From positions 434,001-498,000 of the forward strand of contig NZ_JACHEM010000005.1 in NCBI RefSeq assembly GCF_014207445.1: 64,000 nt of DNA. The letters run 5' to 3'. The notes beneath the pieces were generated by a model that saw nothing but the letters and a program-made list of their open reading frames with translations, was not told where the DNA came from and ran no database searches. How positions within the stretch are numbered: position 1 is the stretch's first letter; the number at the start of each line of letters is the position of its first letter. This DNA comes from Streptomyces candidus (GTDB lineage Bacteria > Actinomycetota > Actinomycetes > Streptomycetales > Streptomycetaceae). The position numbers were made by a program, and so were the translations under genes. Below, piece by piece: positions 9,568-18,439 of the stretch.

Positions 9568-10432
9568 CGGGGCCGGGAAAAGGTGGGGGCGAAGCCGGGA
9601 CCGCATCAGGACCGGAAAGTAATGTCCGAAGGCGGGATCTATGGCTGGAACGCGCCGTGCGGCACCGGTTGACCGCTTGTCGGCCTGCGCGACCCGGCGT
9701 GCGACTTGTATCTCGCGGCGGCTCCCGAAAGTCCACGTTCGCCGCACCATTTCGTGTCGTTTGCTCACCGGCGACCATCCGCTGATTACCGGCGGTCTGG
9801 CGCTGATGGTAGCCAAGACCGCAGCCCGCGGCTGCGTCCGCTCTCTGGTCTCTGGCCGATGCGTGAGTAATGCTGTGTCAAAGTTTCGGGGTCGCAGGGG
9901 TGTGTGCTCCTAGGTGACGACGAAGCCTGCGACAAGGGGCCCGACGGCGGGCGGTGTTCTGCGCACGCGGGGAAGAGCGCGCCGTGGCTCCTCCGAAGCC
10001 CTGTCTGCTGGGGGACTCGGTGAACTCGTATTGACGATCCCTCAGGGATATCTCCATCGTCGGTGCCCTCGGCCCGGTCTTCCTCCATCCTGGCCAGGTT
10101 CCTGGCCGCCCGCAGGCGGGCGCGGTCGGCCAGGGTGGCCGATGGAGCCGAGGGCACTGACGAGGTGCGGGTGCGGGGCGCCGTGGGTGGATGCCAGGTC
10201 GGGGCGCTTGGCCATATCGAGGCGGAAGGTGCCGTACGGACCTTCCGCCTCGATACGAGCAAGTGGTTCGACCTTGCGCTGTAGCTGTGGGAGCTGATGT
10301 AGGGGTTGACCGCGGCGACGGTCACCGCGATCGGCTGGTCGTTGGGCGACGGTTCCACGGTGTCGTGGCCCGCAACGGGTCGGCGGCTGCCGGAGCCGGA
10401 AGTGACGTAGCGCGAAACACTCTGTTGCATCC
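9568..10432. other. Long stretch without a recognisable gene
   Basis: No frame gives a known domain, although frames are open on both strands. The notable structure is a long imperfect inverted repeat at 10192-10278, listed separately. Protein-like fragments on the minus strand (for example VAAVNPYISSHSYSA near 10300) suggest the stretch once held coding sequence that has decayed. I cannot assign it to a family. Confidence 0.4.
10192..10278. repeat. Imperfect inverted repeat with a perfect 16-bp core
   Basis: The core arms TATCGAGGCGGAAGGT (10215-10230) and its exact complement (10240-10255) flank a 9-base spacer, GCCGTACGG. Similarity between the arms continues outward to about 10192 and 10278; 30 of 39 positions pair in total. 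Because of the symmetry both strands encode similar peptides (IEAEG...TFRLD). No A/T tail follows, so it is not a typical terminator. It may be a decayed pair of head-to-head copies of one sequence or a mobile-element end. Confidence 0.6.
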
Positions 10433-11218
10433 GTGCCGTGCCTCGTAGGTTTCCTTCGATCGTGCGCGGGCGACCCGACACTCGTGGTGGCATACGGAGC
10501 AGAGCAGCGGGTGCGCCTGCCGGCGCTGCGGGCCGACTGGCTGACGCAGACGTTCGTCCACTGGCCGTTCCGGCCGGAGGCGGTCCAGGCGCTCCTGCCC
10601 GGGGGACTGGTCGTGGACGAGTACGAGGGGGCCGCGTGGGTAGGGCTCACGCCCTTTGTCATGTCGGACGTGCGACCACCCTGTGTTCCCGCCTCGCTAG
10701 CCGCCGGTGTGCTGACGTTCGCGGAGACGAATCTGCGCACGTACGTACGGCACCGTGACGGCCGGGACGGGCTCTGGTTCCTGTCCCTGGAGGTCGCCTT
10801 CCCTCCGATGCTGGCGGCCCGCGTCGTCGGCGCACCGTACAACCCGGGCACCCTCCACGTGTCCACGGAGGGGGACACCGTCTCGTACTCGGGTTTCCGA
10901 TGGATCGGTGACGCCTCCTACCGCCTGGTCGTCCGTCCTGGCGGCCCGATCGAGCCGACGGAGCGGGACGTGTGGCTGACCTCGCGCTGGCGGGCGTACA
11001 CCCGCAGGCTCGGCATACTGTGGGAGACGCCAGTCGAGCACGAGCCGTGGCCGCTGGCCGACGCCGACATCTGCGTACTGGAAGAGACGCTGACCGCCGC
11101 GGCGGGCCTGCGGGAAGCCCCCCTCGGTGAGCCTCTGGTGCACTTCTCGGAAGGAGTCAGGTATGTGCGACTCGGGCCCTCCAGGCCGTGCTTTCCGGAG
11201 CGCGCCCAGCTTTCCTGA
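10433..11218 (+). CDS. DUF2071 (YqjF-like) family protein
   Basis: A protein of up to 261 residues of the DUF2071/YqjF family. Conserved stretches are WLTQTFVHWPFRPEAVQALL, PGGLVVDEYEGAAWVGLTPF and FAETNLRTYVRHRDGRDGLW. A C-terminal segment EHEPWPLADADI and a final HFSEGVRYVRLGPSRP are also typical. The biochemical role is unknown; members are soluble and often sit next to transcriptional regulators. The start is uncertain. ATG 10433 lacks a ribosome binding site, and GTG codons at 10484 or 10487 would remove a non-conserved N-terminus. It stands alone on the plus strand. Confidence 0.8.
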   Translation: MPCLVGFLRSCAGDPTLVVAYGAEQRVRLPALRADWLTQTFVHWPFRPEAVQALLPGGLVVDEYEGAAWVGLTPFVMSDVRPPCVPASLAAGVLTFAETNLRTYVRHRDGRDGLWFLSLEVAFPPMLAARVVGAPYNPGTLHVSTEGDTVSYSGFRWIGDASYRLVVRPGGPIEPTERDVWLTSRWRAYTRRLGILWETPVEHEPWPLADADICVLEETLTAAAGLREAPLGEPLVHFSEGVRYVRLGPSRPCFPERAQLS

Positions 11219-11523
11219 CCCCCCTCGCCGGGATCCCGGCGCCGTCACGCGACGCCCGCGGGTGCGCTTCGACGGCTGGATCGGCAGCACCGCCTTCCGG
11301 CACACGAGCGACGTCTGGAACGTCCGAGGCGTCTCAGGAGGCCTCCGAGGAGCAACTCCGTGACAGGACCCACGGCTCCTGGCGCGGCGAAGCAGTGACC
11401 CGGGACGATCTGCCGTGATCACGTCTCAACAGCAAAATGCCTTGCCGGAGTCCGACGCCGACCTTGGTCACCGTGGTGTCGCCGCCTCGAGCAGGTCGGC
11501 TGCAGGATGCTGTCCCTGGCAGC

Positions 11524-11710
11524 ATGTGAACAACAACCGACTGCTGGGCAGCACCTCCCCAGGGGCGCCGGCATGCGTACGTTCAGCCGGGCCGACCTGG
11601 ACGCCGTCGCACACAAGCTCAACCGCCGCCCACGGAAGAATGACGATTACCGGACTCCGGCAGAGGTCTACGCTGACCTGCTGAGCAGCGGTGGTGAGCT
11701 GACCACTTGA
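11524..11710 (+). pseudogene. IS30 family transposase C-terminal remnant
   Basis: The frame ending at 11710 reads HLPRGAGMRTFSRADLDAV then KLNRRPRKNDDYRTPAEVY, the C-terminus of IS30-type transposases (usually 'LNxRPRKTLGWRTPAEV'). Just upstream, in another frame, NNNRLL is the preceding conserved segment. A one-base deletion near 11545 therefore separates the two. Nothing of the DNA-binding domain or the DDE core remains. Confidence 0.7.
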
Positions 11711-11766
11711 GCTCGCCATCGTTCCGGGCAATTCGGAGAGGCTGCGACGCGGGCGGGGGCGACAGC

Positions 11767-11799
11767 CCCCCAGCCGCACCCGAGTGAACAGGCTGGGGG
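11767..11799 (-). terminator. Hairpin downstream of the GlxA-type regulator
   Basis: CCCCCAGCC (11767-11775) pairs with GGCTGGGGG (11791-11799) across a 15-base loop. It lies about 45 bases beyond the stop of the minus-strand regulator, a position suiting a transcription terminator. The stem is short and no T tract follows, so this is a weak call. Confidence 0.35.
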
Positions 11800-11843
11800 C
11801 GCTCGGAGTTGCGTCGCAGAGATCTGCAGAGGCACCCCTGGCA

Positions 11844-12950
11844 TCAATCTTTTGGCCCCGTAGCCCTTGGCATCACCGGGGGGTCGGATGCGCCGCGGTC
11901 CATCCGCTGTCGGCCCTCTCCGCCCGGCTGGCTCTCCAGCGGGGAGGAGGCTGACCAGGGCGTGGTCCGGGGGAAGGCCCGTCGGTAGTTGCTTGGCGAC
12001 ACCCCGATCTGTTTGAGGAAGTGGTGGCGGAGGTTGTTCGCCGTGCCGAGGCCGCTCAGTTCCCCGATCTTCTCGATGGGCAGGTCCGTCGATTCCAGCA
12101 GACTTTGGGCCCGTCCCAGGCGCTGGTTGAGGAGCCATTGCAGTGGGGTGGTCCCGGTGGCCGCCTGGAGTCGCCGGTAGAGGGTCCGCGGGCTCATCGC
12201 TGCGCGCTGTGCCAGATCCTCGACCGTGAGGGGTTGGTCCAGGTGTGTACGGGCCCAGTCCAGGACGGGCCCCAGGCTCCCGTCGTCGGTGGTGGGTACC
12301 GACAGGTCGATGAACTGCGCCTGGCCGCCGGGCCGGTGGGCGGGCACCACCATCCGGCGGGCCAGCTGATTGGCGACGTGCGCGCCCAGGTCACGGCGGA
12401 CCAGGTGGAGGCAGAGGTCGAGTCCGGCGGTCAGCCCGGCGCTGGTGAGCACATCGCCGTCGTCCACATACAGCACCGAGTCGTCGACCTGTACCTTCGG
12501 GTAGCGCTCGGCCAGTTGAGCGGTATGCATCCAGTGGGCGGTGGCGCGTCGTCCGTCGAGCAGACCCGCCTCGGCGAGTGCGAAGGCGCCGGTGCACAGG
12601 GAGACCATGCGGGCGCCTGCATCGTAGGCGTGGCGCAGCGCCGTGATCAGTTCCTGCGGAAGCGGCCTGCCCTCGTCGACACAGGGGTCGGGCACCGAAG
12701 GCACGATGACCGTGTCGGCACCGACAAGGTCATCGAGTCCGTAGCGGGTCCGCAGGGACAGCCCGCTCTCGGTCGGAGAGCTGTCCTGCTGACGCTCGCC
12801 CGTACTGCACAGCCGCAGGTCGTACCAGGGGTCGGCCAGGTCGGGCTGCGGCTTCCCGAAGACGGTGCAGGGGATGCTCAACTCGTAAAGATCCCATGAG
12901 GGGAATCCGATGTCCTCGGTCACGACCAAGGCGACGGAACCAGGATTCAT
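11844..12950 (-). CDS. GlxA family transcriptional regulator (DJ-1/PfpI plus AraC HTH)
   Basis: A 368-residue regulator with an N-terminal DJ-1/PfpI-like domain (about 1-190) and a C-terminal AraC/XylS double helix-turn-helix (about 225-325). The N-terminal domain shows VSLCTGAFALAEAGLLDGRR, the nucleophile-elbow region with Cys conserved, followed by ATAHWMHTAQLAERYP. The HTH part contains MSPRTLYRRLQAATGTTPLQ and GVSPSNYRRAF, typical AraC signatures. The tail beyond about 330 is low complexity. It is divergent from the oxidoreductase gene at 13078 with 127 bases between them. Control of that gene pair is therefore likely (inference). Confidence 0.88.
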   Translation of the reverse strand: MNPGSVALVVTEDIGFPSWDLYELSIPCTVFGKPQPDLADPWYDLRLCSTGERQQDSSPTESGLSLRTRYGLDDLVGADTVIVPSVPDPCVDEGRPLPQELITALRHAYDAGARMVSLCTGAFALAEAGLLDGRRATAHWMHTAQLAERYPKVQVDDSVLYVDDGDVLTSAGLTAGLDLCLHLVRRDLGAHVANQLARRMVVPAHRPGGQAQFIDLSVPTTDDGSLGPVLDWARTHLDQPLTVEDLAQRAAMSPRTLYRRLQAATGTTPLQWLLNQRLGRAQSLLESTDLPIEKIGELSGLGTANNLRHHFLKQIGVSPSNYRRAFPRTTPWSASSPLESQPGGEGRQRMDRGASDPPVMPRATGPKD

Positions 12951-13077
12951 GTCTCGAAGGGTACGGCAGGAATTTGGCGGTTGCCGTCACCAGCGTCACT
13001 GTTCCCGACCTCCGTGGGCTGCGATCTTGGTCCTCACGAGACCAACCGCCGCAGGCGGACGAACAGAGAGTCGTGAC

Positions 13078-13962
13078 ATGCATTCTGATCACCCGCCAGT
13101 AACCGTCATCGGACTGGGCTCGATGGGCTCAGCCCTGGCCACCGTACTGTTGGAGCGAGGCCACGAGACCACCGTGTGGAACCGCTCCGCGCACAAGGCC
13201 CAACCGCTGATCGACCGGGGTGCCCGACTGGCCATGACACCCGAGGAGGCGATCGCGGCGAGCCCTGTGACCATCGCTTGCGTACTGGACTACGAGGTGC
13301 TGCACGCCGTCCTTGACCCCGTCGCCGGCTCCCTCGCCGGCAAGGTCCTGGTCAACCTCACCTCCGGTTCCCCTGAGCAGGCCAATGAGGCCGCCGCCTG
13401 GGCGCGGTCGCACGCCGCCGACTACCTCGACGGCGCGATCTTGACCACCCCGCCGGGGGTCGGCAGCCCCGAGATGATGTTTCTGTACAGCGGCTCCCAC
13501 GCCACCTTCGAAGCCCATCGTCCGACCCTGGGGTCCCTGGGCGACCCCCTGCACCTAGGCACCGACCCGGGCCTGGCCGCCCTTTACGACGTCGCCCTGC
13601 TCGGCCTGATGTGGTCCACCATGACCGGCTGGCTGCACGGCACCGCGCTGGTCGGCGCGGAAAAGATACCGGCCACGGCCTTCACCTCAGTTGCGATCCG
13701 CTGGCTGACCGCCGTGACCGGTTTCCTGACCACCTACGCGCCCCAAGTGGACGCTGGCCGCTACCCGGGCGACGACGCCACGGTCGACGTGCAGATCGCG
13801 ACCATCGACCATCTCATCCACGCCGCCGCGGCCCGCGGCATCGACAACGCCCTGCCGGAACTCCTGAAGTCCGCCATGGAACGGGCCAAGGCCGCGGGCC
13901 ACGGCTCCGACAGCTACGCGAGCGTGATCGAGGTCCTGAAGAATCGGGCGGGCGACAAATGA
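13078..13962 (+). CDS. NAD(P)-dependent oxidoreductase, imine reductase-like
   Basis: A 294-residue protein of the 6-phosphogluconate/3-hydroxyisobutyrate dehydrogenase superfamily, closest in pattern to imine reductases. The Rossmann motif is VIGLGSMGSALATVLLERG, followed by VWNRSAHKAQPL, where the Arg after Asn suggests NADPH preference. The C-terminal helical domain (YDVALLGLMWSTMTGWLHG and onward) is the dimerising imine-reductase type. I use ATG 13078 because the conserved sequence begins there; the upstream open frame is not conserved. Its stop overlaps the next gene by 4 bases (ATGA), so the two are translationally coupled. The substrate is unknown. Confidence 0.85.
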   Translation: MHSDHPPVTVIGLGSMGSALATVLLERGHETTVWNRSAHKAQPLIDRGARLAMTPEEAIAASPVTIACVLDYEVLHAVLDPVAGSLAGKVLVNLTSGSPEQANEAAAWARSHAADYLDGAILTTPPGVGSPEMMFLYSGSHATFEAHRPTLGSLGDPLHLGTDPGLAALYDVALLGLMWSTMTGWLHGTALVGAEKIPATAFTSVAIRWLTAVTGFLTTYAPQVDAGRYPGDDATVDVQIATIDHLIHAAAARGIDNALPELLKSAMERAKAAGHGSDSYASVIEVLKNRAGDK

Positions 13963-14597
13963 CCGTGACACCGACAGCCACCACTCATCCCGCGCCGCAC
14001 CCGCCGGCTCCCGCTACCACCGCGCCCTGGACGGACCTTCTGGCCCTTGCCGCCGACGACTGCTTGGCCGCCCTCTTCCAGGGAGCCGACCAGGACTGGT
14101 CAGGCCCCGCCCACGCCCTCGACTGGACCTGCCGCCAGACCCTCGACCACCTCGCCCTCGGCCTGACCGGCTACACCGGCCTGCTCATCGCCCGCCCCGA
14201 TGACCGCTACGTCACCCTCTTCGCCTCACTCGACCCCCAGGCCCCCGTCCCCGACTGCTTGGACGGCCTCCGGATCGCCACGTCCCTCCTCACGTCCACC
14301 GTCCGCGACACGGCTCCCGAAGCACGCGCCTGGCACCCCTGGGGCCACTCCGACGCCGCCGGCTTCGCCGCCATGGGAATCACCGAACTGACCGTCCACA
14401 CCTACGACATCACCCGCGCACTCAGCCTGTCCTGGGCCCCGCCCGACGAGCTCAGCACCCCCGTTCTCAACCGTCTCTACCCCGACGCTCCCTCCGGACA
14501 CGGCCCGTTCGACACTCTGCTGTGGTGCACGGGCCGCATCCCGCTTCCCGGCCTGCCCCGGCGTGCGGACTGGCAGTGGGACGGAAGCGTGCGCTGA
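13959..14597 (+). CDS. Maleylpyruvate isomerase-fold (DinB-like) protein
   Basis: A 212-residue protein with the DinB/mycothiol-dependent maleylpyruvate isomerase N-terminal fold. It shows TDLLALAADDCLAALFQG, then WTCRQTLDHLALGLTGYTGL, with the His of the four-helix metal site in TLDHLA. A second region is GITELTVHTYDITRAL, with the His of VHTYDI. Proteins of this group bind a divalent metal and often use mycothiol, the actinobacterial thiol. Translation starts within the ATGA overlap with the imine-reductase-like gene, so the two probably act together under the divergent GlxA-type regulator. The exact reaction is unknown. Confidence 0.75.
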   Translation: MTVTPTATTHPAPHPPAPATTAPWTDLLALAADDCLAALFQGADQDWSGPAHALDWTCRQTLDHLALGLTGYTGLLIARPDDRYVTLFASLDPQAPVPDCLDGLRIATSLLTSTVRDTAPEARAWHPWGHSDAAGFAAMGITELTVHTYDITRALSLSWAPPDELSTPVLNRLYPDAPSGHGPFDTLLWCTGRIPLPGLPRRADWQWDGSVR

Positions 14598-14853
14598 CTG
14601 CCCGCACCCTGAGGGTCAGAGCCACCATGGTTCAGGCGGCTAGCTCTCCGTGGGCCAGGAGACGCGAAGCAGACCTGGCGCCGGTCGAAGACGGACACGA
14701 CCGGTTGTGCTGGGCGCTCCGAAAGGAGAAGGTCGGCGGTGGTCACACTTGCGGGGGACGGCCCGCCAAGGCCGCCTCGCCCCCGGCCCACCGCGCTACA
14801 ATTCCCACATCCAAGCTGCTGAGCAGCGCCAATGGAGAAATACGGCCGGTATA

Positions 14854-15759
14854 TCAGGCGATGAGGTTGGCGCGGCGCCACCAATGGTGTTGCAGAGGGG
14901 TGATCATCCCGACTTCGGTGAGAAAATCGACCACCTTCTTGCCGCTGTCCAGCATGCTTTTCCGGAAGTATGGGTTGTCGCGTCTTTGACGCAGCGCTGC
15001 GGCGGTATCCAGGCCAGCGGCCCTGTACACCCGGGGATCGAGGAGGGCCGACACACCCAGGCCCGCGGAGATTGCGGTCAACTCCCGGTGAACCGCGAGC
15101 CGTCGCCGTGATGCTCGTTCGACCGCCGCGCGCAGCTCCGCGCGAGCGAAGCTGACATGCCGAGCCTCCTCCGTCACGTGGATACGGCATACCTGCCGCA
15201 TCACGGACTGAAGCCGCTCGTCGCGCATGCTTTCCCGCTGCACCGGGTCCTGCAGTTCCTCGATCACCAGGACGAGAGCGAAGGTGGTGAGGTCCTGGAA
15301 GGCGAACGGTGTGAGAGGCAGCAGTCGTCGCAACAGCGGCGGGTAGCGGTAGACGGGGCAGTTGTAGGTGGCGAGCAGCCGGGCCATCATTTTCATGTGG
15401 CGCGTCTCGTCCGCGAGTTCGGTCAGTGCGTAGTGCGTACGCGAATCGGTCGGGTCCTGGGTTCCCACGTAGTGGCTGAACATGCGCAGCACGTGCAGTT
15501 CGTTCCAGATCGACATACTCATGTAGCTCGCCATCTCCTGGCGGGAGAGCTCGATGCGCTGGCGCTCGTCCATCCGGTCCCACATGGGAGTCGCATATAG
15601 GGAGAGCCGCTCGGGGGGCCAGAACCATTTGCCGTTCTCTAGCGGGGCGTCCCAGTCGATGTCCGTGTCGGGGTCGAACGAGTGCGAGGCGGAAGCCCGC
15701 AGTAGTCGTTTGGCGACCGCGTCGGGCGTCTGTGCCCGCACGCCGGTGGGAGAGCTCAC
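14854..15759 (-). CDS. AurF-like diiron oxygenase
   Basis: A 301-residue protein of the AurF family of non-haem diiron enzymes, known for N-oxygenation of arylamines and for other oxidations. All seven ligands of the AurF diiron centre can be placed: Glu87 (NELH), Glu118 and His121 (DETRH), Glu167 (VIEEL), and His194, Glu198 and His201 (HVTEEARH). The spacing within the last three groups equals that of AurF. It follows the SDR gene with a 4-base overlap (ATGA) on the same strand. Both are divergent from the KAS III-ACP-KAS II-MMPL genes. A role as tailoring oxygenase or desaturase in that locus is an inference. Confidence 0.85.
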   Translation of the reverse strand: MSSPTGVRAQTPDAVAKRLLRASASHSFDPDTDIDWDAPLENGKWFWPPERLSLYATPMWDRMDERQRIELSRQEMASYMSMSIWNELHVLRMFSHYVGTQDPTDSRTHYALTELADETRHMKMMARLLATYNCPVYRYPPLLRRLLPLTPFAFQDLTTFALVLVIEELQDPVQRESMRDERLQSVMRQVCRIHVTEEARHVSFARAELRAAVERASRRRLAVHRELTAISAGLGVSALLDPRVYRAAGLDTAAALRQRRDNPYFRKSMLDSGKKVVDFLTEVGMITPLQHHWWRRANLIA

Positions 15760-16589
15760 CGCTGGCCCCTCGTGAGCAGTCCGGTGGCGCGTCGAGCCAG
15801 GTGGTCGGTGACGGCAGAGGGGAGGCAGCGGGTAAGGGGCACGAGGGCGGCTTCCCTCCCCACGCGGTAACGGCGCCGTGGCGTCCGTGCGGCGAGGGCC
15901 CGGCGCACAGTCCGGGCTACGAGCTCGGGCCCGGGCGGGGAGGACCGAGCGACGAGACGGCGCGCTGCGTCATAGCCGTCGGAGAAGTGGGAGCCGGCCG
16001 GCATGCCGGCGAGCCCTGCTCTGAGCATGGGGGTGTCGATGAATCCTGGTTCGATGAGACAGCAGCGGATCCCGCTGGATGCTGTTTCCATCCTCAGCGC
16101 ATCGGTCAAGGCCTCCAGCGCGTGCTTGCTGGCGCAGTACCATCCGTTGAGGGGTACGGGAACCTTGCCGCCTACGGAGCTCATGTTGACGATCCGGCCG
16201 CTGCCTCGCCGTCGCATGGCGGGCAGCATCAGCCGGGTCATGCGTGCTGCCCCCAGGAGGTTCACCTCCAGCACGGCGCGCGCCGCGTCTTCGCTGACGT
16301 CTTCGAAGGCACCGGCGTGGGCGAGGCCGGCGTTGTTCACCAGCGCCCAGGGGCCGCCGCCGGTCTGCTCCGCGATTTCGGTCACGGCCTCCTGGCAGGA
16401 GTGCGGGTCGGTGACCTCCAGCAGGACGGTGTGCAGCACAAGACCGTGTTCGGCCGCGTCGGCGAGGAGTTTCTCCGCCTTGTCGGAGCTACGGGCCGTG
16501 GCGACGACTTGGTAGCCGTGCGCGGCCAGGTCCAGCGCGACAGCCTTGCCGATGCCGCTGGTGGCTCCGGTGACGACGACAGTCTTCAT
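15756..16589 (-). CDS. SDR family NAD(P)-dependent oxidoreductase
   Basis: A 277-residue classical short-chain dehydrogenase/reductase. The cofactor motif is VTGATSGIGKAVALDLAAHG, followed by NNAG. The catalytic Ser lies in VNMSSVGGKV, and the Tyr/Lys pair in WYCASKHALEAL. EPGFIDTPM and the C-terminal 'RRRYRVGREA' resemble fatty-acyl or polyol-type SDRs. ATG 16589 is preceded by GAGGGAGA. It is the first gene of a two-gene unit with the AurF-like oxygenase. In the locus it could supply a ketoreduction, since no separate KR gene is seen. Confidence 0.85.
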   Translation of the reverse strand: MKTVVVTGATSGIGKAVALDLAAHGYQVVATARSSDKAEKLLADAAEHGLVLHTVLLEVTDPHSCQEAVTEIAEQTGGGPWALVNNAGLAHAGAFEDVSEDAARAVLEVNLLGAARMTRLMLPAMRRRGSGRIVNMSSVGGKVPVPLNGWYCASKHALEALTDALRMETASSGIRCCLIEPGFIDTPMLRAGLAGMPAGSHFSDGYDAARRLVARSSPPGPELVARTVRRALAARTPRRRYRVGREAALVPLTRCLPSAVTDHLARRATGLLTRGQR

Positions 16590-17388
16590 CTGGTCTCCCT
16601 CGACGTGAGTGAAGTGGTGCTCCGGGTACTGAGGCGTCCCCGTGCTGATCTTCGGGTGCCGTGCTCAGGGGCTCGCTCCTGACCGGCACGTTCCATTGCT
16701 GTGACTGTCCGGCTGGTATTTCGGTCGCCCGGGCCTCTCGTCGGCTGCCGCACGGCGCGGTGTCTGCGCGCGCTCAGGCCACGGCGTCTCGGTTCACCGC
16801 CGGGTTCCACGGTTCAGACGTTGGACCTGCCAGGGGGCATGCGGGACGACGCGCAGATCCTCGGGGCTTGTCTCCGTCTGTTGTCTGCGGAGGGGGCCGC
16901 CTACCCGATGCCGTAGGGGTGTGAACATGCCGGACGTCCTGACGAAGTCTCAGTGGATTTGCTGTCATCATGTCGCAAGAGGGGCAAAAGGACCAATTTG
17001 TAGGAATATTGGGCGTTTCACGTTGCGAACGTAGCTCGTCGCGCGTGGACTTGAGGTCAGGCCACCTTCAATAAGGGGCTCGGCGCCCTGACGGAGAGGT
17101 GACGGTGCTGATGACTCTTCGAATCAGCGGTCCACGCGGTTCAGATGCCGCGTGTCCGAGACTCCGCACTGCTGCGCACGCAGTTTGGCGCCCGCCAACT
17201 CGTTCCTTGACAGCCCCGGTCCGCGTCGGCTGCGATCTGCGGCCCGGCACCCCGCCCCAGCCCGCCATCGGGCCGGCCCAAAATATGCGCTCGCCGACCG
17301 GCCCCGGCGACGCGTCCGCCAGCCGTCGGAGACCCTACGTCTCCCTCACGACAGGAGACTTCGCTTTGACGACCTTCTCGGCTCAGCT
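16590..17388. promoter_or_regulatory. Divergent promoter region between the SDR/AurF and KAS III units
   Basis: An 800-base gap that must hold promoters for both directions. Around 16960-17030 the sequence is unusually A/T-rich for this genome. It contains CCAAT (16993-16997) and ATTGG (17008-17012), an inverted repeat with a 10-base spacer that could be an operator. An open frame 17099-17392 ends with TGA overlapping the KAS III ATG, but its codon use does not look coding. Confidence 0.45.
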
Positions 17389-18387
17389 ATGAAGCGGTAC
17401 AGCGCTCTCAGCCATGTCGCCGTTCACGAGCCTTCCCGGCGACAGTCCGGTGAGGAGATCGAGAGTGACTTCTGCGCGCAGAACCCAGGGGTGCAACTGC
17501 GGCCCGGCACCCTTGAGAAGATGTACGGCTTCTCGGAGCGCCGTGTGGCCCCTGCGGGCGCCGGACCCTCCGATCTTGCCGCCGCAGCAGGAACACGTGT
17601 GCTCGCCGACGCCGAACTTTCCCCCGACGAAATCGACCTGCTCATCTTCGCCGCTGTCTTCGGAGAGGTGCAGGAGCCGGCCACGGCCCATATCGTGGCG
17701 GACAAACTAGGCATCACGGCACCGGTGTTCGATGTGATGAACGCGTGCAACGGAGTCCTCAATGCCATGGAGCTCGCCGACGCACTCATCCGCGCCGGCC
17801 AGTACACCCGCGTCCTGATCGTCACAGGGGAATGCGGCAGCGCCCTGTCCCGCCTGCCCGTACGCGATCGTGCGGAACTCGCCCGACTGCTCCCCGTGCT
17901 CACCGTCGGAGACATCGGTGCGGCGCTGATCATGGAGGCCAGTGACCGTCCGGGGCTGCTCGGGAGCCATTTCACCGCCAACTCCGCAGGCTGGCACAGC
18001 GCTGTGATCACCAACCCCTACATGCCGCCCCACCTGGGCACGATGTCTGTCCGCTTCGCCCCGACCGCTTTGGCCGCTTCCTTTGCGGGCATGGAGAAGG
18101 CCGTGCCGGACGCGCTGCGCACAATGGGCCGCAAGATGGGCGACATCGATCTCTTCTGCGTCCACCAGCCATCCGTGGCATTCACCAGCACCATCTGCAG
18201 AGCGCTGGACATCCCTCCCGACAAGGTCATCGCCACTTTCTCCCGCTACGGCAACGCCACCACCGCGAGTCTCCCGCTGCAACTGGCCAAAGCTGTTGAA
18301 CATGGACGCCTGCGGCGAGGAGACCTGGTGGCGCTGTTCGGTCTGGCCAGCGGGGCCTCCGCCGGGCTTGTCCTCATGGAGTGGTGA
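17389..18387 (+). CDS. 3-oxoacyl-ACP synthase III family protein (KAS III)
   Basis: A 332-residue condensing enzyme of the FabH family. The Cys-His-Asn triad is complete: Cys120 in FDVMNACNGVLNAM, His259 in CVHQPSVAF and Asn289 in SRYGNATTAS. Such enzymes start chains by joining an acyl-CoA to malonyl-ACP; the primer cannot be told from the sequence. ATG 17389 begins the conserved protein but has no ribosome binding site of its own. A short frame ends across it in an ATGA overlap, so its translation may be coupled to that frame. It heads a plus-strand unit with ACP, KAS II and an MMPL transporter. It is probably not the housekeeping FabH, because fabD and other fab genes are absent. Confidence 0.87.
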   Translation: MKRYSALSHVAVHEPSRRQSGEEIESDFCAQNPGVQLRPGTLEKMYGFSERRVAPAGAGPSDLAAAAGTRVLADAELSPDEIDLLIFAAVFGEVQEPATAHIVADKLGITAPVFDVMNACNGVLNAMELADALIRAGQYTRVLIVTGECGSALSRLPVRDRAELARLLPVLTVGDIGAALIMEASDRPGLLGSHFTANSAGWHSAVITNPYMPPHLGTMSVRFAPTALAASFAGMEKAVPDALRTMGRKMGDIDLFCVHQPSVAFTSTICRALDIPPDKVIATFSRYGNATTASLPLQLAKAVEHGRLRRGDLVALFGLASGASAGLVLMEW

Positions 18388-18439
18388 GCCACTTCCACCC
18401 TTATGCCGATGAAGCGCCGAAAACGACAGGAAGACTGCT

